Shown here piece by piece: positions 1 through 10,330 of a DNA stretch of 64,000 nt (the stretch's first letter is position 1; every line of letters starts with the position of its first letter). The position numbers and the translations under genes were made by a program. The stretch covers positions 1,441,225 through 1,505,224 of the forward strand of contig NZ_CP061368.1 in NCBI RefSeq assembly GCF_014725735.1, in the 5' to 3' direction. Source of the stretch: Wenzhouxiangella sp. AB-CW3. Lineage in GTDB: Bacteria > Pseudomonadota > Gammaproteobacteria > Xanthomonadales > Wenzhouxiangellaceae. Under the pieces are notes generated by a model. It worked only from the letters and a program-made list of their open reading frames with translations. It was not told where the DNA came from and did not search any database.

Positions 1-200
1 CCCGTCACTCCGGCGCCAATGGCCGCCTCGGCCAGTGCCAGGTCGGGCGCTTGCAACCGGGTCCAGGCCAGCGCCATGACCAGGCCGAAGACCACGAACA
101 GGATGATGGATCGCAGGACTGCTTTTTCGGAAACGACCTGCAGTGCCAGCATGACCAGGCCGGCGGCCAGCAGGAAGTCGATGTAGACGGAGACATTCAT
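1..200 (-). CDS. Mrp/Mnh antiporter subunit with DUF4040 (MbhD-like) domain, partial
   Basis: The first 66 codons of a minus-strand gene run off the left edge. The ATG at 200 lies 3 nt behind the mnhG stop. The translation shows two membrane segments (about residues 8-24 and 32-46) followed by APDLALAEAAIGAG. That matches the PD-A-EAAxGAG signature of the DUF4040/MbhD family, a membrane subunit of Mrp-type Na+/H+ antiporters and related hydrogenases. In such operons it commonly follows MnhE-F-G and precedes MnhB, C and D, so the rest of the complex should lie to the left. It would act in the inner membrane in Na+ extrusion and pH homeostasis. Confidence 0.8.
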   Translation of the reverse strand, partial: MNVSVYIDFLLAAGLVMLALQVVSEKAVLRSIILFVVFGLVMALAWTRLQAPDLALAEAAIGAGVT

Positions 201-203
201 GCT

Positions 204-488
204 TCAGTCTCCGCCGCGCCTTGCGTGGCGGGCGATCAGGTGTGCCGACACGGTGGCGGCCAGCAGGCCCAGCAGCCAGATCAGAACCAGCAGGGCGGCA
301 ACGCGCCAGTTGGCCGAAAGCACGGCCAGCGCGGTACAGACCAGCAACAGGCCCAGGTTGTCGGCCTTGGTCAATGCATGCAGGCGCGAGTGCACGTCGC
401 CGAAGCGCAGCAGGCCGATGGTGCCGGCCAGGTAGAAAAAACAGCCGGCGATCAAAAGCACCAGGGCAATCCACTCCAGTGCCGTCAT
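204..488 (-). CDS. mnhG: Na+/H+ antiporter subunit G (MnhG/MrpG)
   Basis: A 94-residue membrane protein with three hydrophobic segments. It carries the family signature GTIGLLRFGDVHSRLHA, then ADNLGLLL, both diagnostic of MnhG/MrpG/PhaG. The ATG at 488 overlaps the mnhF stop by 4 nt (ATGA), so translation is probably coupled. A longer upstream open frame in this phase overlaps mnhF and is not used as the start. It is a small integral subunit of the multisubunit cation/proton antiporter. The length matches the family norm of about 90-120 residues. Confidence 0.9.
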   Translation of the reverse strand: MTALEWIALVLLIAGCFFYLAGTIGLLRFGDVHSRLHALTKADNLGLLLVCTALAVLSANWRVAALLVLIWLLGLLAATVSAHLIARHARRGGD

Positions 489-748
489 CGCTCGTCGTCT
501 CCAGCCGGCAGCCCGAAAAAGGCAATGGTGACAATGCTGGCCAGCATCACGAACAACAAAGCCACCGAGCGCAGCGCGGGCATGGCCATCCACTCGGCCA
601 TGATCAGCAGCACTGCGACGGTTGTCGATCCAAACAGCAATGCGGCCAGCATGCGATCTGCTGCGGTGGGTCCGCGCGCCACCCGCCACAACCCGGCTAC
701 CAGGTTGAGCAACAGGAACAGGGTGGCCCATCCCAGTACCTGGGTCAT
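485..748 (-). CDS. mnhF: Na+/H+ antiporter subunit F (MnhF/MrpF)
   Basis: An 87-residue protein with three predicted membrane helices and the subfamily pattern RVARGPTAADRMLAAL in the first cytoplasmic loop, typical of MrpF/MnhF. Its start overlaps the 3' end of mnhE by 4 nt and its end overlaps mnhG, so the three genes form one tightly packed transcript. In the Mrp complex, F is a small membrane subunit needed for assembly and Na+/H+ exchange. Assignment rests on length, motif and gene order. Confidence 0.88.
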   Translation of the reverse strand: MTQVLGWATLFLLLNLVAGLWRVARGPTAADRMLAALLFGSTTVAVLLIMAEWMAMPALRSVALLFVMLASIVTIAFFGLPAGDDER

Positions 749-1272
749 TCGTCGGCAGACTCCCTGGGCTCAAGCGAAAAGAGGTGGCGTATGCGCCGGT
801 CAAGCCGGCTGACCGAATCCATGGCCTCGGGCATCAACAAGTGAACGACCAGTTCCCGGCCATCATCCGACAGGTCGGCACTGAGTGTGCCGGGCAGCAG
901 GCTGATCACGCTGACCATCAGTGTTCGAGGCTGCCCTCCAGGCAGGTCAAGGCGGTAACGCCGGAACTCCGGCTGAATCGGCAAGTCGGGTTTCAGGGCT
1001 CTCCAGGCCACATCCATGCCGCCCTTGAAGGACTCGACCAGGAAAAACAGGGCAAAGCCGGCCAGGCGGTGGGGGCGCCATGGGTGAGGTTGACCAGAGG
1101 CAAGCATTGCGCCGGCCACGGCGCCGGCGGATGCGGCCAGCAGGCCCAGCCACCAGCCATCAAGGCCGTTGAGCGCCACCCAGATCAGCGCCAGAACAAC
1201 CAGGGCCTGGCCCATCCAGACGAGGCGTTGCCGATCAATTGCCGGGCGTTCGCCCACCTTTTTCGCAGCCAT
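745..1272 (-). CDS. mnhE: Na+/H+ antiporter subunit E (MnhE/MrpE)
   Basis: 175 residues. Two hydrophobic segments (about residues 21-60) are followed by a FFLVESFKGGMDVAWRAL segment. The soluble C-terminal half contains SVISLLPGTLSADLSDDG and LVVHLLMPEA, the classic MnhE pattern (SLxPGTLS and LxVHxL). It heads the visible part of the antiporter operon E-F-G-DUF4040. Only 42 bp separate it from the divergent AEC permease, so the operon promoter must lie in or close to that gap; no clear -35/-10 pair was found there. Confidence 0.9.
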   Translation of the reverse strand: MAAKKVGERPAIDRQRLVWMGQALVVLALIWVALNGLDGWWLGLLAASAGAVAGAMLASGQPHPWRPHRLAGFALFFLVESFKGGMDVAWRALKPDLPIQPEFRRYRLDLPGGQPRTLMVSVISLLPGTLSADLSDDGRELVVHLLMPEAMDSVSRLDRRIRHLFSLEPRESADE

Positions 1273-1314
1273 GGTGGTCTATGATACACGGCTGGATTTC
1301 AATCACACGCCAAG

Positions 1315-2226
1315 GTGTCTGCCTACCTCATCATCATTACCCTGGTTGCGCTGGGATGGGTGCTTGCACGCTTTCGGGTATTTCCCGATTCGGCGCCGCA
1401 GGTGCTCAACCAGGTGGTCATCGGTCTGTGTCTGCCGGCCCTGATCTTTCTGCATGTGCCCTCGCTTGAACCCAGCCTGCAACTGCTGCCGCTGGTGATC
1501 ATGCCATGGTTGCTGCTGGCGCTGACCATTGCGGTCATCCTGCCCCTGGCGCGCTGGATGTCGCTATCCCGGGAAGTGACCGCAGTGTTGCTGGTGCTGA
1601 TTCCGCTGGGCAATACCTCGTTTCTTGGCTTTCCCCTGGTTTCCGGCCTGATTGGCAGTCACGCGTTGCCCTATGCCGTGGTCTACGACCAGCTGGGGTC
1701 TTTCCTTATCGTCTGTACGCACGTATTGTTCGTGCTGGCCTGGTATGGCGGTGGTGAGCCTCCCGGAATCCGGTCACTGGCCACCCGCATTGTCTGCTTT
1801 CCACCCTTCATTGCCCTGGTGGGGGCACTGCTATTGGGCAACCACTGGTTTCCCGTCTGGCTGATGGAGCTGGCCGAAACCCTGGCTGACATGCTCCTGC
1901 CCCTGGTAACACTTGCCATCGGCCTGAGCCTCAGGCTCAAGCTGGTGCCGGAGTACCGCAAGCCGCTGCTCATCGGCCTGGCGGCCAAGCTGCTCGTATT
2001 GCCACTGGTGGCCACGGGGGTGCTGCTGCTCATGGGAACCGGAGGAGATGTTGCGCGGGTCGCCGTGCTCGAGGCGGCCATGCCACCGATGATTACTGCC
2101 GCCGCGCTGCTTTCCGGGGCCAGGCTGGCTCCATCTCTTGCTACGGCCATGGTGGCCTGGGGGGTGATGAGCTCGGCGATTACCGTGCCGGCATGGCATC
2201 TTATTTCAGGTCTATTGTTCGCCTGA
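1315..2226 (+). CDS. AEC (auxin efflux carrier) family permease
   Basis: 303 residues, almost entirely hydrophobic, about ten membrane helices in the 5+5 arrangement of the AEC/BASS-like fold. Features include an N-terminal LGWVLARFRVFPD segment, a central LGNTSFLGFPL element (the conserved N-x-x-F-G-x-P type motif), and a C-terminal AAMPPMITAAALL. Members export small organic acids or other metabolites; the substrate cannot be told here. The start is a GTG at 1315 with no obvious ribosome site. The 3' end overlaps the convergent GGDEF/EAL gene by 15 bp, so the two share a tail-to-tail junction. Confidence 0.82.
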   Translation: MSAYLIIITLVALGWVLARFRVFPDSAPQVLNQVVIGLCLPALIFLHVPSLEPSLQLLPLVIMPWLLLALTIAVILPLARWMSLSREVTAVLLVLIPLGNTSFLGFPLVSGLIGSHALPYAVVYDQLGSFLIVCTHVLFVLAWYGGGEPPGIRSLATRIVCFPPFIALVGALLLGNHWFPVWLMELAETLADMLLPLVTLAIGLSLRLKLVPEYRKPLLIGLAAKLLVLPLVATGVLLLMGTGGDVARVAVLEAAMPPMITAAALLSGARLAPSLATAMVAWGVMSSAITVPAWHLISGLLFA

Positions 2227-4848
2227 ATGCTGTGTGCCGGACTGCTGGACCCAACTCTCGGCCTGGTCGGGCGGTAGCGGACGGGCGATGAAATAGCCTT
2301 GGGCAACATCGCAGCCCATCTCTCTAAGCAATTGCAGCGAACGATCCGACTCGATGCCTTCGGCCACGATCCGGTAACCGAGGTTGTGACACATATCGAT
2401 GATCGTGCGAACAATGGTCAGATCATCCTGGTTGCGATCCATTTCCATAACAAACGAACGGTCGATCTTGATCTCCTGGACCGGCAGTCGCCGCAGATAG
2501 GCCAGTGAGGAATGGCCAGTGCCGAAGTCGTCGATGGAGATCTGAATATTGAGATCGTTGAGTGAGCGCAGTACTTTCAATGTGCGTTCGAATTCACGCA
2601 TGGCCGCTGTTTCGGTGACTTCCAGAACCAGGCGATGGGGCTCGACCTGGTGCTTTTCCAGCGTACTCCGGACCAGTTCCAGAAAGCCGTCGTCGCGCAG
2701 GTTGACCGGGGAAATATTCACCGAGATGGTGCCCAGAAGCCCCGCCTGCTCGAAGCGTTTGTGAGATGCCAGGGCCTTGTCCAGAACCCACGCAGTCAGG
2801 GCCGGCATCAGGCCCGAGCGTTCTGCAACAGGGATGAACTGATCGGGTGGAATAAATCCCTGCCGGGGGTGCTCCCAGCGCAGCAGGGTTTCCATGCCGA
2901 AGTATTCGCCGCTGTCTCCGCGCACCTGCGGCTGGAACACCAGGCTGAGATTATCATTGTCAATGGCCTGCTTGAGATCGGTCATCAGTGTCAAACGATG
3001 CGCGTTGTGCAGGTTCTCGTCATGTCGGTAAATGGCCAGTGGTCTGACATCGGTGTCAGCACTGCCATAGGCAATGAAGGCGTGACGCAGCAGGGTGCCC
3101 ACATCCTGGCTGTCATCCGGATAGTACGCACAGCCGCAGACCACGCCGACACTAAGGTGCATCTGCTCAAAGTCCAGTGGCTGCTGAACGTTGTCGGCCA
3201 GGTGCTGCATGATCGAGGTCATCAGCTCCGGCTCTTCCACAGTAAAACTGCATGCAAAGGTCACGCCTTCCACATGGGCCAGTGCATGATCGGGCTTGTC
3301 GCTGGAACTGGGGGCAATGGTCATGCTTTGCGGGATCTGTACGACCCCGTCATTCAATCTGCGTGCCAGTGTAGTGAGCAGCTGGTCGGCATATTCATGA
3401 CCCAGGGTTCGATTAAGGTCATCAAAGTTCTTCAAGTGCAGCATGACCAGTGCCAGGTGTTGACCGGCAGCCGGCAGTTCATTGATCTGGTTCTGCAGAC
3501 ATTGCTCAAGCGCGACCCGGTTGGGCAGCCCGGTCAGACGATGTTGCCGAGCGCTTTCCACGACCTGGCGCTCGGCTTCACGCTGTCGCCTCAGGGAGGT
3601 CAGATGCTTTTTATGTTCCCGCATCCAGGCAGCGGTCTCACGCCGGAAGCGTTCACCCAGGGCCACGGCGAACACCGCAGCTGCGAACACGGCACCCCCT
3701 TCAAGGCTCATGCCGATGATGCCGTATCGGCCAGTCAGGCCACCCAGGTTGAGAACGTTGACGATAATGCCGCCCAGCAGGGTCGACCAGGCAATGACAA
3801 AGTAGATGCCATTGCGATTGCCGCGCAAGGCACTCAGGCCGCCAACGGCCAGCAGAATGATGCAGACGATTGCGCTCAGCCACAATATGGCCTCGGCGGC
3901 GAGATGGTAGGGCAGCAGGGCACCAGCGACAAAGGCGATCAGCATGCAGCCGGCAGTACCCACGACCAGCCGGTTGGCTTTGGGCAATCGTTCGCCGAGC
4001 TGCAGGAATGAGGCACAGAACATGCAGAAGAAGACCACGGTCATCGGAATCGCAGTCAGCATCAGGCGTTCCTGAACCTGCGGCGAGTTCGGCAGCAGGT
4101 ACTGGAAAGTGGTGCCGTGCAGCGCGGCAGTACTGATCACCAGGCCGAAAAGTACCCCCGAAAAGTAGATCAGGCTGCGTTCTCGAATGCTGGCATAAAG
4201 CAGCAAGACAAACACTGCCATGATCAGCAGTGTCCCGTAGAACATCCCGTGGATGAGCAGGTCGTCCTGGGCAGCTTGGAGGAATTCGCCAGGATCCCAG
4301 ATAACCATGGGCACCTGGTGAGATCCATTGGTCTGTATGCGCAGGTAGATCTGGCTCGAACTGTCGCCAGGTGCGCTGAATGGCAGCACAAAGGTTCGGT
4401 AGTTGATGGGTCGTTCGCGAAACGATTGTGCCAGGCCGGTCGCATAATGCGTGACAAGCTGATCATCCACGACATGATGAAAGTCGACCCGGGTGAGCAG
4501 TGGATAGCGAATTTCGAGGTGGCGGGTTAACGACTCGGGGGTTGTGTTGCGAAGATCAAGCCGGTACCAGACCGCATCACGCTGGAAGCCGAAGTTGATG
4601 ACACCCGAAATGGCAGTCCAGTCGTCGGATCGTTCCGGGCTGCGAACATCGTCGAGACTCAGGCGACGGTCTGGACCTTCGATCAGGTACTCAACCCCTT
4701 CATCGATCATGAACCTGGGCTGTTCGGGGTTCAGCTCGATGGTTGTCTGTGCACATGTCGCCCAGGCAATCAGCAAAGTGCCCACGGCGATTGCCGGCCA
4801 GGCAACCGGCAACCTCCTCACCATCGACAGTTCTGGTAACCGCAGCAT
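2212..4848 (-). CDS. 7TMR-DISM sensor with degenerate GGDEF and EAL domains
   Basis: The ATG at 4848 is chosen because AAGGGGA sits just upstream and a signal sequence (RRLPVAWPAIAVGTLLIAWA) follows, giving 878 residues. Order: periplasmic 7TMR-DISM extracellular domain (about 40-170), seven-helix 7TMR-DISM membrane block (about 185-395), short coiled linker, GGDEF domain from LTGLPNRVALEQ, EAL domain in the last 250 residues. The GGDEF signature is replaced by EGVTFA, so cyclase activity is unlikely. The EAL domain keeps ETLLRWEHP, DDFGTGHSSL and VAEGIES, so c-di-GMP phosphodiesterase activity is plausible. It could feed the c-di-GMP pool read by NfrB elsewhere in the window; that link is inference. 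Confidence 0.85.
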   Translation of the reverse strand: MLRLPELSMVRRLPVAWPAIAVGTLLIAWATCAQTTIELNPEQPRFMIDEGVEYLIEGPDRRLSLDDVRSPERSDDWTAISGVINFGFQRDAVWYRLDLRNTTPESLTRHLEIRYPLLTRVDFHHVVDDQLVTHYATGLAQSFRERPINYRTFVLPFSAPGDSSSQIYLRIQTNGSHQVPMVIWDPGEFLQAAQDDLLIHGMFYGTLLIMAVFVLLLYASIRERSLIYFSGVLFGLVISTAALHGTTFQYLLPNSPQVQERLMLTAIPMTVVFFCMFCASFLQLGERLPKANRLVVGTAGCMLIAFVAGALLPYHLAAEAILWLSAIVCIILLAVGGLSALRGNRNGIYFVIAWSTLLGGIIVNVLNLGGLTGRYGIIGMSLEGGAVFAAAVFAVALGERFRRETAAWMREHKKHLTSLRRQREAERQVVESARQHRLTGLPNRVALEQCLQNQINELPAAGQHLALVMLHLKNFDDLNRTLGHEYADQLLTTLARRLNDGVVQIPQSMTIAPSSSDKPDHALAHVEGVTFACSFTVEEPELMTSIMQHLADNVQQPLDFEQMHLSVGVVCGCAYYPDDSQDVGTLLRHAFIAYGSADTDVRPLAIYRHDENLHNAHRLTLMTDLKQAIDNDNLSLVFQPQVRGDSGEYFGMETLLRWEHPRQGFIPPDQFIPVAERSGLMPALTAWVLDKALASHKRFEQAGLLGTISVNISPVNLRDDGFLELVRSTLEKHQVEPHRLVLEVTETAAMREFERTLKVLRSLNDLNIQISIDDFGTGHSSLAYLRRLPVQEIKIDRSFVMEMDRNQDDLTIVRTIIDMCHNLGYRIVAEGIESDRSLQLLREMGCDVAQGYFIARPLPPDQAESWVQQSGTQHSGEQ

Positions 4849-4975
4849 GAAATCCCCTTGCTTGAACCAGCCTCGTCTGCTGGCCGGTCGGTCGTCAACC
4901 ACTGTAGGTGGGGGTGGTGCAGCGAGTCAAGTAACCGCGACAGGGCGAACGGCCGGTGTGCCGTGCAGAGAGTCA

Positions 4976-5095
4976 GCCTGCGAGATCCCGGATATCGCCT
5001 GCGGCGATTCCGGGACGACGGATGGGCAAGTTCTGTCGTCCCGGCCGAAGAGCCGGGACCTCGCACGGTCAAGCGGGCAGTGCCTCAGAGCCTGG
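4976..5095 (+). repeat. Single copy of the 143-bp-family palindromic element
   Basis: Holds two hairpins, TCCCGGATATCGCC/GGCGATTCCGGGA and GTCCCGGC/GCCGGGAC, framed by CCTGCGAGATC at the left and CCTCGCAC at the right. The sequence is nearly the same as one unit of the tandem array at 11636-12966. It lies between the GGDEF/EAL gene and tetR, downstream of the latter's stop, where it could act as a transcript-end hairpin. Confidence 0.8.
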
Positions 5096-5136
5096 ACTTC
5101 GTGCCGGAGTAGAGTTTGTTCAACGTTCAGTCGGGC

Positions 5137-5754
5137 TCAGCTTTGTCGCTCGATCAGACTGAACCAGCTGTTGAGTAGCGCGCTGCCGGTTTCGTGAAGG
5201 GAGAAGGCGTTTGTGTCCAGATGCCAGTTGTGAACCAGCCCCCTGACCGTGCAGTGAAACAACTGGTTGGCGGTTTCTCCATCAAGTCCTGGCTTCAGCT
5301 CCATTGCTGCTTCTGCGCGTCTGAAATGTTCCAGCGTAGTGGCATGGGAGGTGGCAGCCATCTCTCGCATCATGGCTACGGGGTCGATGTCGTCAAAGAT
5401 CTCGCAGCGATGTATGAGAATGCCGTGAATGCGTCGGAAACGGGGTTGCTGCATTCGTTCCAGCGCCACCAGGCTGGCAAGCCGGATGCGCTCAAGTTCG
5501 CCCTGCGGTTGTGATCCTGGCGGAATGGCTTCCACCAGTTCTTCAAACGGAAGATTGACCCGTTCCAACATGGCACGAAACAACTCGGCCTTGTCGCGGA
5601 AATGCCAGTAGAAGGCGCCTCGGGTGACTCCCGCGGTGCGAGCGATTTCCTGCAGCGAGGCTCGCGCCACGCCTTTTTCATGGAACACTTGCTCGGCGGC
5701 ATCGAGCAGGGCCTCGCGGGTGGCTTCGGCTTCTTCACGTGTTCTTCTGGGCAC
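5137..5754 (-). CDS. TetR/AcrR family transcriptional repressor
   Basis: 205 residues. The N-terminal helix-turn-helix ASLQEIARTAGVTRGAFYWHF is very close to AcrR/TtgR, and the C-terminal ligand-binding domain has the AcrR-like length. The start is GTG at 5754, 2 nt behind the stop of the outer-membrane channel gene, with AGAGGA six bases upstream, so its translation is coupled to the pump. It is therefore the last gene of the efflux operon it presumably represses, not a divergent neighbour as acrR usually is. The likely ligands are toxic amphipathic compounds, as for AcrR relatives (family knowledge). Confidence 0.88.
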   Translation of the reverse strand: MPRRTREEAEATREALLDAAEQVFHEKGVARASLQEIARTAGVTRGAFYWHFRDKAELFRAMLERVNLPFEELVEAIPPGSQPQGELERIRLASLVALERMQQPRFRRIHGILIHRCEIFDDIDPVAMMREMAATSHATTLEHFRRAEAAMELKPGLDGETANQLFHCTVRGLVHNWHLDTNAFSLHETGSALLNSWFSLIERQS

Positions 5755-5756
5755 GG

Positions 5757-7184
5757 TTAGTCCTCTACCGTCCAGCCGCCGCCCAGTGCCTTGAACAGGG
5801 TGGCTGCCGCGGTGAGTTGTTCGCGTTGGGCCTCGCTCAGGGCCAGTTCGGCGTCGAGCAGGTTGCGTCGGGCGTCGAGCAATTCGATGAAGCCGACCAG
5901 GCCCTCGCGGTAGCGGATCTCGGCCAGTTCCTCGGTGCGGGCGATGACCTCGACCTGGCGCTCGACCGCGGCAATGGTTTCGGTGGCCGATTCCAGGGTG
6001 ATCAGAGCACTACGTACCTCATTGAAGGCAATTTGTACGCTGGCGCGCCAGTTCAGTTCGGCCTGTTCACGCAGCGCTTCGGCCACCTCGATGCGCGAGC
6101 GTGAGCGACCGAAGTCATATACCGGGCCGAACAGGGACGCGCCGGCATTCCAGGCGGTCGCGCCAGTGCTGAACAGGTCGGATTGGTCACTGGCAATGGA
6201 ACCCAGCATGGCGCCCAGGCTCAGGCCGGGCAGGCGCGCGGCCTCGGCCACGCCGATGCCGGCGGTGGCCGCCATCAGGCCGGCCTCGGCCGCACGGATG
6301 TCGGGCCGGCGCTCGATCAGCGAGGCCGGCAGATCGTCCAGGTCGAGCTCGGGCACGCGGATCTCGCGGATGCTGCCTTCGGCCAGCGCAATCTCGCCCA
6401 TCAACTCGTCCGGGGTCATGCCCACCAGGATGCCCAGCGCGCCTTCGAGCTGACTGACCAGGGCTTTCCGGGCCGGGAGCTGGGCGCGGGTGGTTTCGAG
6501 CTGAGTCTGCGCCTGGCGCAGGGCGAGTTCGTCGGCCTCGCCGGCGTCGAAGCGGATCTGTTCCAACTCCAGTGTGCGTTGCCGGGACTCGAGCGTGCGT
6601 TCGGTGATACGCAGTTGCTGCTCGGCTGATCGCAGCGCGAAGTAGTTGTGGACCACTTCGGTGACGATGCCCAGGTAAACGGCATCATGGGCATGCCGGC
6701 TCTGCTCGAGCTGGGCCAGTGCCGCCTCGCGCTCGCGGGTCAGCCGTCCCCACAGATCGACCTCCCAGTCCAGCATGCCGACCACGGAAAAGGTATTGGC
6801 CGTGGTGGCACCGGCGCCGGGAATATCGATCGGGAAGGCCGTAGCCGGGGTGCGTTCGCGCGCCGCCTCGGCCTGGGCGGCGACCGTCGGCAGTCGCTCG
6901 GCACGGGCCAGGCCGGCGCGGGCGCGGGCTTCGGACAGGCGCGCGAGTGCTGCGCGAATCTCCAGGTTGTCGCTGGTCGCCCGCTCGATCAGGTCATCGA
7001 GCACGGGATCGTCGAAGCGTTGCCACCAGTCGACCAGTGCCTGTTGATGTGCGCGAACCTGTTCGGTGTCGACGGGCGCGGGTGCTTCCAGTTCCGGGCG
7101 CTGATAGTCGGGTCCGACGGCACAGCCAGCCAGCAACAGCAGCCCGGTGAGTACTAAAGCGTTCTGATGAAGTCGTCTGTTCAT
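5757..7184 (-). CDS. RND efflux outer-membrane lipoprotein channel (NodT/OprM family)
   Basis: 475 residues with an N-terminal lipoprotein signal, [20 protein letters not shown] (lipobox LAGC, then the GPDYxRP hallmark of OprM/NodT factors). Two repeated coiled outer-membrane-efflux domains follow. The C-terminal stretch [22 protein letters not shown] is typical of the family. It forms the TolC-like exit duct for the inner-membrane pump. It overlaps the pump gene by 4 nt upstream and is followed after 2 nt by the tetR start. Length is normal. Confidence 0.92.
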   Translation of the reverse strand: MNRRLHQNALVLTGLLLLAGCAVGPDYQRPELEAPAPVDTEQVRAHQQALVDWWQRFDDPVLDDLIERATSDNLEIRAALARLSEARARAGLARAERLPTVAAQAEAARERTPATAFPIDIPGAGATTANTFSVVGMLDWEVDLWGRLTREREAALAQLEQSRHAHDAVYLGIVTEVVHNYFALRSAEQQLRITERTLESRQRTLELEQIRFDAGEADELALRQAQTQLETTRAQLPARKALVSQLEGALGILVGMTPDELMGEIALAEGSIREIRVPELDLDDLPASLIERRPDIRAAEAGLMAATAGIGVAEAARLPGLSLGAMLGSIASDQSDLFSTGATAWNAGASLFGPVYDFGRSRSRIEVAEALREQAELNWRASVQIAFNEVRSALITLESATETIAAVERQVEVIARTEELAEIRYREGLVGFIELLDARRNLLDAELALSEAQREQLTAAATLFKALGGGWTVED

Positions 7185-10100
7185 GCCCGTTCCTCCGAGC
7201 TGTCACGGTCATGACCATCGCCGCGTTTGCGGTTCCACTCCGAGAGATCCTCGAACAGCTTGTAGGCCAGCGGCACGAACAGCAGCGCCAGGGTGCTGGC
7301 AAACAGCATGCCGCCGACCACTACGGTGCCGATCTCCTGGCGACTGGCCGCGCCCGCGCCGGTGGCCAGCACCAGCGGCATGGTGCCGATGATGAAGGTC
7401 AGCGCGGTCATGATTACGGCCCGGAAACGCTGGCGCGCCGCGGTGATCGCCGCCTCGGTCGACGACATGCCGGCCGCGCGGTTCTGGGCGGCAAACTCGA
7501 CGATCAGGATGGCGTTCTTGGCCGCCAGCCCGATCAGCACGAGCAGACCGACCTGGAAGTAGATGTCGTTTGGAAAACCGCGCAGCAGGGCGAACAGGGC
7601 GGCGCCGAGCACCCCGAAGGGCACGGCCGTGGCCACGGCCAACGGCAGGGTCAACCGCTCGTACTGGGCGGCCAGGATGAGGAACACCATGACCAGGCCC
7701 AGAACAAAGGCGAGCCCGCCGGCTCCAGCAGCCGCGTCGAGCTGGTAGGCCTCGCCGGTAAAGCCCAGGCTGGCCTGCTCGCGGTCCATGACCTCGGTGA
7801 ACACGGCTTCCAGTGCCGCCTTGGCCTGGCCGGTGGTGTAGCCGGGGGCGGCGTCGGCCATGATGCGGGCCGCGGCATTGACGTTATAGCGGTTGATGAT
7901 GTCGGGGCCGGAAACGCGCTCCAGGGTGACCAGCGAGCTCAACGGGATGAGCTCGCCGTGTTCGGAGCGGGCGAAGACCTTGTTGAGGTCTTCGGGCCGG
8001 CTGCGGAATTCGCCTTCGGATTGCAGGTTGACCTGCCAGTTGCGTCCCTGCAGGGTGAAGTCGTTGACATACAGCGAGCCGAAGGTGGCCTGCATGGTGG
8101 AAAACACCTGATTGATCGGCACGCCGGCGGCCAGCGCCTTGTCGCGGTCGACATCGGCGCGGTAGCGCGGAATGGAAGTTTCCAGCGTGGTGCGGGCATT
8201 GCTCAGCTGGGGTCGTTCACCGGCCGCACTCATCAGCTGCCAGGCCAGGGCTTCCATTTCCTGCGGACTGAGGTCGTCGCGCACTTCCAGGTAGCCTTCG
8301 ACGCCGCCGGTCAGCGACAGGCCCTGGATGGGCGGTGGGGCAAACGCGATCACGAAGGCGTCTTCCATCCCCATTCCCATGCCCATGATGCGCTCGGTCA
8401 GCGACTGGGCGTCCTGTCCCGGCCCGCGCCGCTCGCTCCAGTCGGCGAGGTTGGCGAAGCCGACGCCGGAATTGGTTCTCAGCGCCATGGCGATGATGTC
8501 GAAACCGGCAAAAGTGCTGAAATCGTCTACCTCGTCCATGGCCAGCAACTGCTCGGAGAGCTGGTCGCGGAAGGCTGTCGTGCGCTCCAGAGAGGCGGTG
8601 GCCGGCAGGCTGTAGGAGACCAGCGCCACGCCCTGGTCTTCCTGCGGCACCAGGCCCGGCGGCAGCCGGTTCATGCCCAGTGCGGCCATGGCCGCGACCA
8701 GCACGAACAGGCCGATGCCGAGCACAGGAGCGCGCACCAGGAATTCCACGGTGCGCACGAAACCGGATGTGACACGCTCGAAACCGGTATTGAACCACTC
8801 GAAGGGCTTGAGCACATGCTTTTTCTGCGTATCGAGCAGCAAGGCACACATGGCCGGCGTCAGGGTCACGGCGACCACGCCGGAGACCACCACAGACACG
8901 GCGATGGTGACGGCGAACTGGCGATAGAGCTCACCGGAAAGTCCGCCGAGGAAAGCCACCGGGGCGAAAACGGCCACCAGCACTAGGGTCGAAGACACGA
9001 CCGCGCCGGAAACCTGCTGCATGGTCTCGACCGAGGCATCACGTGCCTTGAGGTTCTTCTCGCGCATCAGCCGCTCGACGTTCTCCATCACGATGATGGC
9101 GTTGTCGACCACGATGCCGATCGACAGCACCAGCCCGAACAGGGTGAGCAGGTTGACCGAAAAGCCCAGTGCCAGCATGCCGGCAAAGGTGCCGATCAGT
9201 GACACCGGGATGGCGGCAACCGGAATCAGGGTGGCGCGCAGGTGCTGAAGAAACAGGAAGGTGACCAGCACCACCAGCACCGTGGCCACCAGCAGCGTGA
9301 TGATGACTTCGCGAATCGAGATGTTGATGAAGTCCGTGGTGTCAAACGGTACGGCATAGGCCATGTCGTCGGGGAAACGCTCGGCGGTGCTGTCCAGCGC
9401 GTCGTATACGCGCTCGGCTGTTTCCAGCGCATTGGCACCGGGCTGCAGGTAGACGCCCAGCGGTACGGTGGGCTGGTTGTTGTAGATGGCGTCGAAGTCA
9501 TAACCCTGGGCGCCGAGCTCGGCGCGGGCCACATCGCCCAGCCTCAGCACGCTGCCGTCGAGATCGGAACGCAGAATGATGTTCTCGAACTGCTCGGGCG
9601 CGTCGAGCTGGCCGCGCGTGGTCACCGTCATGGTGAAGGCCTGGCCTTCGGGCGAGGGCTCGGCCCCGATGCGGCCGGCGGCATACTGCGCGTTCTGGTC
9701 GCGGATGGCCGAGGCCACATCCTGCGGGGTGAGCCCGAACTGGGCGAGCTTGTCCGGACTTATCCAGATGCGCATGGAGTAGTCCGTGGGCCCGAACAGC
9801 GAGGCATCACCCACTCCCGGTACTCGCACCAGCTCGTCGATGACATTGAGCAGGGCATAGTTGGACATGAACAGCGGGTCGTGCGTGCCCTCGGGCGAGT
9901 AAAGCACCGGCACCATCAGGATGTTGGTCGAGCGCGACTCGACCCTCAGACCCATCTCGCGCACTAGCTGCGGCACCCGGGGCAGGGCGGCCTGGACCCG
10001 GTTGTTGACGTTGATGGTGGCCTGGTCGGGGTCGGTGCCGATCTCGAACGACACCGTGATCATCAGCATGCCCGAGTCGGTGGCGGTGGACTCCATGTAG

Positions 10101-10330
10101 ATCATGTCGTCGACGCCGTTGATCTCCTGCTCCAGCGGCGCGGCCACGGTTTCTGCCAACACCTCGGCACTGGCGCCCGGATACATCGTGCTGACCACCA
10201 CCTGCGGAGGCACCACGTCGGGATAGAGCTCGATCGGCAATACTCGCAGTGCCGCCGTGCCGGCCAGCACGATAACGATGGAGACGACCGAGGCAAAGAT
10301 CGGCCGGTCGATGAAGAAGCGGAACATCAT
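7181..10330 (-). CDS. RND multidrug efflux permease (HAE1, AcrB/MexB-like)
   Basis: 1049 residues, the full AcrB length. The N-terminus [17 protein letters not shown] is the usual RND first helix. The TM4 proton-relay motif reads [18 protein letters not shown]: the first relay aspartate is present, and the second position is Asn where AcrB has Asp, as in many VDNAI-type pumps. Two large periplasmic loops and a C-terminal [14 protein letters not shown] helix (with the relay Lys) complete the family pattern. It sits between adaptor and channel with ATGA overlaps on both sides, giving a complete tripartite drug/solvent pump powered by the proton gradient. Confidence 0.95.
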   Translation of the reverse strand: MMFRFFIDRPIFASVVSIVIVLAGTAALRVLPIELYPDVVPPQVVVSTMYPGASAEVLAETVAAPLEQEINGVDDMIYMESTATDSGMLMITVSFEIGTDPDQATINVNNRVQAALPRVPQLVREMGLRVESRSTNILMVPVLYSPEGTHDPLFMSNYALLNVIDELVRVPGVGDASLFGPTDYSMRIWISPDKLAQFGLTPQDVASAIRDQNAQYAAGRIGAEPSPEGQAFTMTVTTRGQLDAPEQFENIILRSDLDGSVLRLGDVARAELGAQGYDFDAIYNNQPTVPLGVYLQPGANALETAERVYDALDSTAERFPDDMAYAVPFDTTDFINISIREVIITLLVATVLVVLVTFLFLQHLRATLIPVAAIPVSLIGTFAGMLALGFSVNLLTLFGLVLSIGIVVDNAIIVMENVERLMREKNLKARDASVETMQQVSGAVVSSTLVLVAVFAPVAFLGGLSGELYRQFAVTIAVSVVVSGVVAVTLTPAMCALLLDTQKKHVLKPFEWFNTGFERVTSGFVRTVEFLVRAPVLGIGLFVLVAAMAALGMNRLPPGLVPQEDQGVALVSYSLPATASLERTTAFRDQLSEQLLAMDEVDDFSTFAGFDIIAMALRTNSGVGFANLADWSERRGPGQDAQSLTERIMGMGMGMEDAFVIAFAPPPIQGLSLTGGVEGYLEVRDDLSPQEMEALAWQLMSAAGERPQLSNARTTLETSIPRYRADVDRDKALAAGVPINQVFSTMQATFGSLYVNDFTLQGRNWQVNLQSEGEFRSRPEDLNKVFARSEHGELIPLSSLVTLERVSGPDIINRYNVNAAARIMADAAPGYTTGQAKAALEAVFTEVMDREQASLGFTGEAYQLDAAAGAGGLAFVLGLVMVFLILAAQYERLTLPLAVATAVPFGVLGAALFALLRGFPNDIYFQVGLLVLIGLAAKNAILIVEFAAQNRAAGMSSTEAAITAARQRFRAVIMTALTFIIGTMPLVLATGAGAASRQEIGTVVVGGMLFASTLALLFVPLAYKLFEDLSEWNRKRGDGHDRDSSEERA

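Noticed and set aside
2635-4011. A 458-residue plus-strand open frame opposite the GGDEF/EAL gene
   Set aside because: Composition is that of an antisense shadow, and the minus strand shows full domain motifs.
7211-8986. A 591-residue plus-strand open frame antisense to the RND pump
   Set aside because: Shadow of a GC-rich gene: His/Gln/Gly-rich translation, no homology, and the minus strand carries a complete AcrB-family protein.
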